From: Chloroflexota bacterium
Lineage (GTDB): Bacteria > Chloroflexota > Limnocylindria > Limnocylindrales > CSP1-4
DNA: 5,571 nt
Direction: 5' to 3'
Assembly: GCA_021786915.1 (NCBI GenBank)
Contig: JAJYMP010000142.1
Span: forward strand, 1 to 5,571
Below are positions 1-4,890 of this stretch, one piece after another. The notes beneath the pieces are model-generated. The model saw nothing but the letters and a program-made list of their open reading frames with translations, ran no database searches and was not told where the DNA came from. Made by a program: the position numbers and the translations under genes. Position 1 is the first letter of the stretch; every line of letters starts with the position of its first letter.

Positions 1-135
1 CCGGTCGCCATCCGAGAGGTCGACAAGCTCACCGGCGCCTTCGCCACGACCGAGGAGGTCGCCTCGGTGGGAGACGGCCTGGAGACGTGGAGTCGGCTCG
101 CGTTCGAGGCACTGACCGAGCGGCACGCCCGGTAG
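1..135 (+). CDS. C-terminal fragment of an unidentified protein (5' end outside window)
   Basis: The frame is open from base 1 to a TAG at 133-135 and gives the last 44 residues of a protein that begins upstream. About 40 of the 44 codons end in G or C, the same strong third-position bias as the intact genes downstream, so this is very likely a real coding end and not chance. The segment is mixed charged and amphipathic, starting PVAIREVDKLTGAF and ending in a helix-like stretch (ETWSRLAFEALTERHAR). It contains no transmembrane segment and no motif I can tie to a family, so no function is proposed. It ends 55 bp before the nfeD-like gene. A possible -10 box lies in that gap, so the two genes may be separately transcribed. 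Confidence 0.75.
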   Translation, partial: PVAIREVDKLTGAFATTEEVASVGDGLETWSRLAFEALTERHAR

Positions 136-171
136 GGTCACGCGGCCCGGGCGGGGCCTTGGACCCGGTGC

Positions 172-177
172 CATACT
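172..177 (+). promoter_or_regulatory. Possible -10 box (CATACT) for the nfeD-slipin-hydrolase cluster
   Basis: CATACT lies 13 bp before the ATG at 191, in the 55-bp gap after the upstream stop codon. It would place transcription start near base 184 and give a leader of only about 7 nt. No convincing -35 hexamer sits 16-18 bp upstream. A TTGGAC at 159-164 is far too close to pair with it. The same CCGGT-N3/4-ATACT arrangement recurs before the receiver-CpaE gene, which mildly supports it. Confidence 0.35.
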
Positions 178-190
178 CGGGGCAGGTCTG

Positions 191-1606
191 ATGAGCAAAC
201 ACCCTTCGAGCTCTCGTCGCAGGCTCGCCCGCGCAGCCGTCGCGGGGGGCCTGCTGCTCATCGCCCTCGTGGCCCCGGCGCACGCCGCGTCGGGTGGGGT
301 CGTGGTCCTGACCGCTGACGGTGTCGTCGACAACGTCATGGCCGGCTACCTCAACGACGGCATCGCCTCCGCGGCGTCGGGGGGTGCCTCGGCGGTGGTG
401 ATCAAGCTCAACACGCCCGGCGGCTCGCTTGACGCGATGACCGAGATCACGCAGGCGGAGCTGGACGCCACGATCCCCGTGATCGTGTGGGTGACCCCCG
501 CGGGCGGCTGGGCCGCGAGCGCGGGCACGTTCATCGCCCTGGCCGGAAACCTGACCTACATGGCGCCCGGCAGCAGCATCGGGGCCGCCTCCCCGGTGGA
601 CGCCAACGGCAACGACATCACCGGCACCGAGGGCCAGAAGGTCAAGAGCTTCACGACCTCGATGATCAGCTCCATCGCGCAGACCCGCGGGCGGAACGTG
701 TCGTGGGCCGCGTCGGCCGTCCAGAGCGCGGTCTCCGCCACCGCCACCGAGGCCGTCGCGGCGGGCGTGGTGGACGGGATCGCGGGGACCCTCCCGGACG
801 TGCTCGCGGCCGCACAGGGTCGCCAGGTCACCACCAAGGCCGGGCCCGTGACCGTCGATGTGGCGGGCAAGCCGATCATCGACGCGTCGATGAACCTCGG
901 CCTCTCGCTGCTGCACCTGCTCGCCGACCCGAACATCGCGTTCGTGCTGTTCGTCGTCGGCCTGGCGGGGCTCATCATCGAGTTCGTCCACCCCACGGTG
1001 ATCGCGGGGATCCTCGGCGGGCTCAGCCTGATCCTCTCGTTCATCGGCTTCGGCAGCCTGCCGCTCAACGTCGCCGGCCTGCTGCTCATCGGCTTCGGCA
1101 TGGCCCTGTTCCTGCTCGAGACGCAGATCACCAGCCACGGCCTCCTCACGCTGGGAGGCGTCGTCTCGCTCGTCCTCGGCGCCTCGGTGCTCTACCGGCC
1201 GGTCGGCGTCAGTCCATTCGAGCCCGTCGTGGGCGTGGCCTGGCCGGTCATCCTCACCGCCGCCGTGTCGACCGGCCTGTTCGGTGTCGGGATCACGCTC
1301 GCCGCCATGCGGATCCGGCGGATGCCATCGCCGCGCGAGGGCGTCGGCACGGCCCTGCCCATCGGCACCGAAGGCGTCGTCCAGGCGCCGCTCAGGCCGC
1401 TCGGGACCGCGTACCTCGGCGGTGAGACGTGGAGCGCGCGGAGTGTCGACGGACGTGAGCTGGGCCGCGACACGAGGGTGCGGCTCGTCGCGATGGACCG
1501 CCTGGTCGCGGTGGTCGCGCCCGTGACGGAGGTCGCCAACACGCAGTCCCAGCACATCACAGGCACGAGCCCGGCGACGATTGGTCCGCCGGCCGGCCAT
1601 CCGTAA
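191..1606 (+). CDS. nfeD: NfeD family membrane-bound serine protease (ClpP-class), full length
   Basis: This 471-residue protein has the full NfeD architecture. Residues about 10-32 form a signal peptide (RRR, hydrophobic core, then APAHA-A cleavage-like site). Residues about 35-205 are a ClpP/SppA-like protease domain with KLNTPGG at 72-78, the nucleophile motif AASAG with Ser110, and a candidate catalytic Lys150 just before the conserved-looking RGRN (166-169). This matches the Ser-Lys dyad known for archaeal 1510-N proteases. Five hydrophobic segments follow (about 246-266, 268-288, 290-309, 317-336, 345-373), then an OB-fold NfeD domain (about 385-445, GTEGVV...GRDTRVRLVAMDRLVAVV). The charged RIRR after the last segment suggests the OB domain is cytoplasmic and the protease domain outside. 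It is followed after 18 bp by its classic SPFH/stomatin partner, whose homologues are cleaved by such proteases. The ATG at 191 is preferred because it gives the intact signal peptide; the upstream ribosome site is weak. The polar tail 447-471 looks lineage-specific. Confidence 0.93.
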   Translation: MSKHPSSSRRRLARAAVAGGLLLIALVAPAHAASGGVVVLTADGVVDNVMAGYLNDGIASAASGGASAVVIKLNTPGGSLDAMTEITQAELDATIPVIVWVTPAGGWAASAGTFIALAGNLTYMAPGSSIGAASPVDANGNDITGTEGQKVKSFTTSMISSIAQTRGRNVSWAASAVQSAVSATATEAVAAGVVDGIAGTLPDVLAAAQGRQVTTKAGPVTVDVAGKPIIDASMNLGLSLLHLLADPNIAFVLFVVGLAGLIIEFVHPTVIAGILGGLSLILSFIGFGSLPLNVAGLLLIGFGMALFLLETQITSHGLLTLGGVVSLVLGASVLYRPVGVSPFEPVVGVAWPVILTAAVSTGLFGVGITLAAMRIRRMPSPREGVGTALPIGTEGVVQAPLRPLGTAYLGGETWSARSVDGRELGRDTRVRLVAMDRLVAVVAPVTEVANTQSQHITGTSPATIGPPAGHP

Positions 1607-1612
1607 CCGCAC

Positions 1613-1619
1613 AGGGAGG
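1613..1619 (+). promoter_or_regulatory. Ribosome binding site AGGGAGG for the slipin gene
   Basis: AGGGAGG ends 5 nt before the GTG at 1625, inside the 18-bp gap after the nfeD stop codon. It supports this GTG as the true start even though it is not ATG, and argues for independent ribosome loading on the second cistron of one transcript. Confidence 0.75.
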
Positions 1620-1624
1620 GATCA

Positions 1625-2530
1625 GTGGACGGCCCGATCGCGTTGGCCATCGTCACGCTCATCATCCTCGCGCTGCTCATGCTCATGTACCTCTCGGTCA
1701 GGGTCGTGAACCAGTACGAGCGGCTGGTGATCAAGCGGCTCGGCAGGATGAGCGAGAGCCTCGTCCGGGAGCCCGGGCTCCGGTTCCTGATCCCGTTCGT
1801 CGACCGCCCGACCAAGGTCGACATGCGCGAGAACTTCATCGAGGTCCCGAGCCAGACCACGATCACCAAGGACAACGCCCCGATCAACGTCGACTTCCTG
1901 ATCTACTGGCGCATCTCGGACCCGCTCAAGAGCGTGCGGGACGTCTTCTACTTCGCCGGCGCCCTCCAAGGCGTCGCCACGACGACCCTGCGCGCGGTCA
2001 TCGGCGACATCAGCCTCGACGAGGTGCTCTCCAAGCGCGAGCAGATCAACGAGGTGCTGCGGACCAAGCTCGACGAGGTCACTGAGCGCTGGGGCGGCAA
2101 GGTCACCACGGTCGAGATCCGCGAGATCATCCCGCCGCGTGACGTCCAGGACGCGATGAACCGGCAGCTGTCGGCCGAGCGCACGCGGCGCGCCGTCATC
2201 ACCGAGTCCGAGGGCGCCCGGCAGTCCGCGATCAACGTGGCCGAGGGCCAGAAGCAGTCAGCGATCCTCCAGGCCGAGGGCGACCGGCAGGCCGCCATCC
2301 TGCGCGCCGAGGGGTTCAGCCAGGCGCTCGAGCGCATCTTCGCCGCTGCCCACCAGATCGACGAGAAGACGATGGCGCTCCAGTACCTCGAGGCGCTCAA
2401 GGCCCTCGGCGCCAGCCCGTCCACGAAGTTCCTGATCCCGACCGAGTTCATGTCGCTCGCCCAGAAGATGGGCGACTACGTGGAGCGAGGGGTGGGCCCG
2501 GCCTCCGGCCAGGACGCTGCCGCCCAGTGA
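1625..2530 (+). CDS. SPFH/stomatin-like (slipin, QmcA-type) membrane protein
   Basis: This 301-residue protein is close to the usual length for bacterial slipins. An N-terminal hydrophobic anchor (about 4-25) is followed by the SPFH/band-7 domain (about 26-185). Recognisable landmarks are VVNQYERLVIKRLGR, PGLRFLIPFVD, the DNAPINVDFLIYWRISDP strand region and VEIREIIPPRDVQDAMNRQ. Next comes AERTRRA and a helical coiled-coil stretch with four tandem 11-residue units (195-238, each with EG at positions 2-3). A conserved C-terminal block contains TKFLIPTEF. Such proteins oligomerise into membrane scaffolds that organise microdomains and control proteases. Direct adjacency to an NfeD protease (18-bp gap, good ribosome site) is the established stomatin operon arrangement and makes the two functional partners. 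The stop codon overlaps the start of the next gene. Whether the C-terminal hydrophobic block here is the cleavage site for the partner protease is inference from archaeal homologues. Confidence 0.94.
   Translation: MDGPIALAIVTLIILALLMLMYLSVRVVNQYERLVIKRLGRMSESLVREPGLRFLIPFVDRPTKVDMRENFIEVPSQTTITKDNAPINVDFLIYWRISDPLKSVRDVFYFAGALQGVATTTLRAVIGDISLDEVLSKREQINEVLRTKLDEVTERWGGKVTTVEIREIIPPRDVQDAMNRQLSAERTRRAVITESEGARQSAINVAEGQKQSAILQAEGDRQAAILRAEGFSQALERIFAAAHQIDEKTMALQYLEALKALGASPSTKFLIPTEFMSLAQKMGDYVERGVGPASGQDAAAQ
2207..2338 (+). repeat. Four in-frame 33-bp (11-residue) repeats in the slipin coiled coil
   Basis: Residues 195-238 of the slipin fall into four 11-residue units beginning SEG, AEG, AEG and AEG. 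The first three fit the pattern [AS]EGxxQ[SA]AIxx; the fourth is divergent after AEGFSQA. The corresponding DNA units start at 2207, 2240, 2273 and 2306. Hendecad periodicity in this position is typical of the helical part of SPFH proteins. It reflects right-handed coiled-coil packing in the oligomer and is not a mobile or regulatory repeat. Confidence 0.8.
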
Positions 2531-3507
2531 TCAGGCGGGTTCTTGTGGCGACGGCGGCCATCGTGGCCGCCGTCTTCTCGATCGGCCCGGTCAGCGACCG
2601 CCTCGCCCGCCGGCTGATGGCGGCGCCGAGGCGGCTGCCCGAGGAGGCCGGCATGGCCGTGCTCCTCGACCGGCTCGGGGGCGAGGTGGTCCGCCTGCGC
2701 TCACGTGACGGCATCCGCCTCACCGGCCGCTGGCTGGCGGCCGAGCCCGCGGACGACGCCTGGCAGGCCGACCCGCGCGAGGCGATCCTGCTGCTCCACG
2801 GCTACAGCGGCTCTGTGACGCCCGACCTCGTCGAGCTCGGGCCGTTCCTGCGCCGGACCGCCGGGGTGCTGGGCCTCGACTTCCGCGGTCACGGCGGGTC
2901 CGACGACGCGCCGACGACCTTCGGGCTCGACGAGGTCGAGGACGTCGCGGGCGCCCTCGCCTGGCTGGGCGAGCGGGGCGTGCGCCGGGTGGCGCTGGTC
3001 GGCTCGTCGATGGGGGGCATCACCGCGATCGCCGCCACCGCCGTCCTGGGCGACGGGCGCCTGCCGGCGGCCGACGTCGACCCTGACGCGCCGGTCGCCA
3101 CCGTGGGCCCTCCGCGGCCGCGGATCGTTGCGCTCATCGCGGATTCGGCGTCGCCGGAACTCGCGCTCGTGGTCGGGCGGCGCCTGGGCCTGCGCGGTGG
3201 CGTGAGGCTGGCGGACCACGCCTTCTCGCGGTTCCCGCGGATCGTCGGGGGCGACCCGCGCTCGACGCAGCCCATCGCCATGGTCCCGATGCTGGAGGAC
3301 ATGCCGCTCCTTCTGGTGCACGGCGACGCCGACCGGCTGATCCCGCGCAAGGCCGCGGCGCGACTGGCGGCCGCGGCGCCACAGGGCACCCGCCACCTCG
3401 TGGTCGCGGGTGCCGACCACGGCGAGCCCCACGCCAAGGACCCTGAGGCGTGGGAGGCCGCGGCGTCGGACCTGCTGCGCACCGCCTTCGCCGAGGCTCG
3501 AGACTAG
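2527..3507 (+). CDS. Membrane-anchored alpha/beta-hydrolase (serine hydrolase), translationally coupled to slipin gene
   Basis: This 326-residue protein has a hydrophobic N-terminal segment (about 5-22), likely an uncleaved anchor or signal, followed by an alpha/beta-hydrolase fold. Visible motifs are ILLLHGYSGS (87-96, oxyanion-hole HG at 91-92), LDFRGHGGSD (117-126), the nucleophile elbow GSSMGG with Ser161, the acid in HGDADRLIP (Asp269 by position, Asp267 less likely) and His298 in GADHGE. The triad is therefore complete and the enzyme is probably active as an esterase, lipase, peptidase or acyl hydrolase; substrate cannot be read from sequence. The general look is that of Bem46/YfhR-like hydrolases. 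A Pro/Ala/Asp-rich stretch (about 175-199) between the nucleophile and the next strand looks like a flexible insertion. The GTG start at 2527 overlaps the slipin TGA (GTGA), so it is probably translated by coupled re-initiation; only a distant AGGA (2511-2514) precedes it. This start is kept because it supplies the anchor. Confidence 0.9.
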   Translation: MIRRVLVATAAIVAAVFSIGPVSDRLARRLMAAPRRLPEEAGMAVLLDRLGGEVVRLRSRDGIRLTGRWLAAEPADDAWQADPREAILLLHGYSGSVTPDLVELGPFLRRTAGVLGLDFRGHGGSDDAPTTFGLDEVEDVAGALAWLGERGVRRVALVGSSMGGITAIAATAVLGDGRLPAADVDPDAPVATVGPPRPRIVALIADSASPELALVVGRRLGLRGGVRLADHAFSRFPRIVGGDPRSTQPIAMVPMLEDMPLLLVHGDADRLIPRKAAARLAAAAPQGTRHLVVAGADHGEPHAKDPEAWEAAASDLLRTAFAEARD

Positions 3508-3522
3508 GCGCGGGCGCCGCGC
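3508..3522 (+). terminator. Short GC hairpin directly after the hydrolase stop codon (weak terminator candidate)
   Basis: GCGCG (3508-3512) and CGCGC (3518-3522) are perfect complements around a 5-nt loop, starting at the base after the TAG. There is no T-tract, and in DNA this GC-rich a 5-bp palindrome can arise by chance. It may simply be spacer overlapping the region where a -35 element would lie. Confidence 0.2.
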
Positions 3523-3533
3523 GAGCCGGTCCG

Positions 3534-3539
3534 TATACT
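3534..3539 (+). promoter_or_regulatory. -10 box TATACT for the receiver-CpaE gene
   Basis: TATACT is a one-mismatch match to the bacterial housekeeping -10 consensus and stands out as the only AT-rich hexamer in the 85-bp gap. It would start transcription near 3546 and give a leader of about 47 nt ending in a strong Shine-Dalgarno site. No recognisable TTGACA-like -35 is found at 16-18 bp. The preceding CCGGT (3526-3530) is shared with the candidate promoter at 172-177. Confidence 0.55.
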
Positions 3540-3543
3540 GCTT

Positions 3544-3557
3544 CGCACGGTGGTGCG
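3544..3557 (+). promoter_or_regulatory. Inverted repeat CGCAC-GGTG-GTGCG at the predicted transcript start
   Basis: CGCAC (3544-3548) and GTGCG (3553-3557) are perfect complements around a 4-nt loop. The repeat sits 4 bp after the TATACT box, covering the predicted transcription start near 3546. As DNA it could be an operator; as RNA most of it would fold at the very 5' end of the leader. No regulator can be named, and a 5-bp palindrome may be coincidental. Confidence 0.3.
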
Positions 3558-3582
3558 CCAAGCGCCGTGGCAGTTGAGTTGC

Positions 3583-3588
3583 AGGAGG
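3583..3588 (+). promoter_or_regulatory. Shine-Dalgarno AGGAGG deciding the start of the receiver-CpaE gene
   Basis: This is a perfect AGGAGG. It ends 4 nt before the ATG at 3593 but only 1 nt before the in-frame TTG at 3590, which is too close to be used. The ATG is therefore the better start, giving a protein that begins MAGKVLVVDDD. Confidence 0.8.
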
Positions 3589-3592
3589 ATTG

Positions 3593-4765
3593 ATGGCCGG
3601 GAAGGTGCTCGTCGTTGACGACGACGCGAGCGTCCAGCGACTCCTGCAGCAGACGCTGCGCGGTGAGGGCTACGAGGTCCTCATCGCCATCGAGGCGACC
3701 GAGGCGCTGCGCCTGTGGCAGCAGGAGGGGCCGGTCCTGGTCCTCCTCGACGTCACCCTCCCCGGCGTGGACGGCTACGACCTCGCCATGCGCATCCGCG
3801 GCGGCGAGCCGGCCGGCCGACACGTCCCGATCATCATGCTCACGTCAGACCGCGACGTGTCGCAGAAGGTCAAGTCCCTGCGCTCGGGCGCTGACGACTA
3901 CCTGGTCAAGCCGTTCCACCCCGCCGAACTCCTCGCGCGGATCAAGGCGCTCCTGGCGCGGTTCGGCCCTGGCGATTCGCTCGTCGGGCGTCCGCCGATG
4001 GGGCGCATCCACGCCTACTACGGGGCGAAGGGCGGCGTGGGGACGACGACGATCGCGATCAACACGGCGATCGCGCTGCGATCCCTCGACCGGCGGGTGG
4101 TGCTCGTCGACGGCAACCTCCAGTTCGGCGACCACCGCGTGTTCATGGACCTGGCCAACGACCGCAAGAGCATCGTGGACGCGGTGAGCGCTCCCTCGAT
4201 CGACGCGGACCTCCTGCGAGGCGTCATCCAGTCGCACGAATCGGGCGTGGACCTCCTGCTGGCGCCGCCGACGCCCGAGGCCGCGGACCTCGTCACCGCG
4301 GCCCACATGCACGAGATCCTGACGGTCCTGGCCACGATGTACGACTACGTCATCGTGGACATCGACAAGCGGCTGGACGAGCTCAACCTGATGATCCTCG
4401 ACATCGCGGAGACCATCTTCGCGGTGATGACCGCGGACCTCTCCTGCCTCAAGAACGTGCGCCTGGTGCTGGGCACGATCGGACACCTGGGCTACCAGTC
4501 GGGCAAGCTCAAGCTGGTGCTCAACCGCTCGAACGCGTACACGGGCATCAACGTGAAGAGCGCGGAGGGCGCCCTGCGCCAGCCCATCGAGCACCAGATC
4601 GTGAACGAATACCGGGGCGCGATCTCGGCGCTCAACACTGGCGCCCCGTTCATGGCCGTCAAGGCCGACTCGGTCCTCGGGCGCTCGGTGCTCGACTTCG
4701 CCAAGGCGCTCGACAAGGAGCCTGTCCGCACCGCTCCGCAGCTGGCGCCCGGTCAGGCGCGCTAG
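3593..4765 (+). CDS. cpaE: Receiver domain fused to CpaE/TadZ-type MinD/ParA-like ATPase
   Basis: This 390-residue two-domain protein begins with a CheY-like receiver (about 3-121) carrying every phosphorylation residue: the acidic cluster at Asp9-Asp11, phospho-acceptor Asp53 (LLDVTLPG), Thr84 (MLTS) and Lys106 (VKPF). After a short linker comes a MinD/ParA-type P-loop ATPase (about 137-375). It has a deviant Walker A KGGVGTTT (146-153) in which Lys146 is present but the usual second lysine before the Thr is Thr. It also has the CpaE-typical LVDGNLQFGD (171-180), a Walker B-like YVIVDIDKRLDE (252-263, Asp256) and LVLNRSNAYTGI (308-319). CpaE/TadZ proteins localise and help assemble Tad/Flp pili at the inner membrane, and their N-terminal receiver-like domain is often degenerate. 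Here it looks competent to accept phosphate, so a histidine kinase could control it. The gene has its own TATACT box and AGGAGG site, and no other tad gene lies in this window. A non-pilus positioning role remains possible. Confidence 0.9.
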   Translation: MAGKVLVVDDDASVQRLLQQTLRGEGYEVLIAIEATEALRLWQQEGPVLVLLDVTLPGVDGYDLAMRIRGGEPAGRHVPIIMLTSDRDVSQKVKSLRSGADDYLVKPFHPAELLARIKALLARFGPGDSLVGRPPMGRIHAYYGAKGGVGTTTIAINTAIALRSLDRRVVLVDGNLQFGDHRVFMDLANDRKSIVDAVSAPSIDADLLRGVIQSHESGVDLLLAPPTPEAADLVTAAHMHEILTVLATMYDYVIVDIDKRLDELNLMILDIAETIFAVMTADLSCLKNVRLVLGTIGHLGYQSGKLKLVLNRSNAYTGINVKSAEGALRQPIEHQIVNEYRGAISALNTGAPFMAVKADSVLGRSVLDFAKALDKEPVRTAPQLAPGQAR

Positions 4766-4804
4766 ACGGTTCCTCGGTCCCGCACGAGCTGTTTGCTCCC
4801 GGGG

Positions 4805-4837
4805 CGGCTCGCGCGCCCGCGCCCACCGGGCGAGCCG
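4805..4837 (+). terminator. 8-bp-stem hairpin between receiver-CpaE and comM genes
   Basis: CGGCTCGC (4805-4812) and GCGAGCCG (4830-4837) are perfect complements around a C-rich 17-nt loop, 40 bp past the receiver-CpaE stop codon. The stem is strong and well placed to end that transcript before comM. It has no following T-run, so it is not a textbook intrinsic terminator. It could also be a Rho-linked pause site or an mRNA 3'-end stabiliser. Confidence 0.4.
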
Positions 4838-4877
4838 GTGCGAAGCCGCGCATAAGCACGCAGTGAGCGCTGCGGCC

Positions 4878-4883
4878 TACCGT
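4878..4883 (+). promoter_or_regulatory. Possible TANNNT -10 box (TACCGT) for leaderless comM transcript
   Basis: TACCGT is followed by exactly 7 nt and then the GTG at 4891. That is the spacing seen for leaderless genes in high-GC bacteria, where transcription starts on the start codon. No Shine-Dalgarno-like purine tract precedes this GTG, which agrees with leaderless initiation. A TANNNT match is weak on its own, and CATAAG at 4851-4856 is an alternative -10. Confidence 0.3.
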
Positions 4884-4890
4884 GCCGCCC

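Noticed and set aside
159..177. TTGGAC plus CATACT as a complete -35/-10 promoter
   Set aside because: The two hexamers are only 7 bp apart, far short of the usual 16-18 bp; only the -10 candidate is kept.
487..1425. Long + strand alternate frame inside nfeD
   Set aside because: The translation is low-complexity Arg/Gly/His/Pro-rich, overlaps recognised protease and membrane segments, and is a frame shadow of the GC-rich gene.
29..1612. Very long minus-strand open frame (527 codons) opposite nfeD
   Set aside because: Its product is dominated by R, G, D, H, P and A with no fold-like pattern. It runs opposite a clear full-length NfeD protein with signal peptide and catalytic motifs. In GC-rich genes the antisense frame is commonly free of stops.
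2207..2338. 33-bp tandem repeats as a possible CRISPR or minisatellite array
   Set aside because: The repeats are in frame, degenerate at DNA level and encode the expected hendecad coiled coil of an SPFH protein.
2701..3561. Minus-strand open frame opposite the hydrolase gene
   Set aside because: Arg/Val/Asp/His-rich shadow without recognisable motifs, opposite a complete-triad alpha/beta hydrolase.
3590..3592. TTG as start of the receiver-CpaE protein
   Set aside because: It lies only 1 nt after AGGAGG, too close for initiation; the ATG 3 bp later is better spaced and is preferred.
3845..4594. Minus-strand open frame opposite the receiver-CpaE gene
   Set aside because: Shadow of a clearly recognised gene; composition biased and no independent ribosome site identified.
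4882..4884. Upstream GTG as comM start
   Set aside because: It would add MPP before the residues that match the usual MLA start of the family and has no ribosome site; possible but less likely than 4891.
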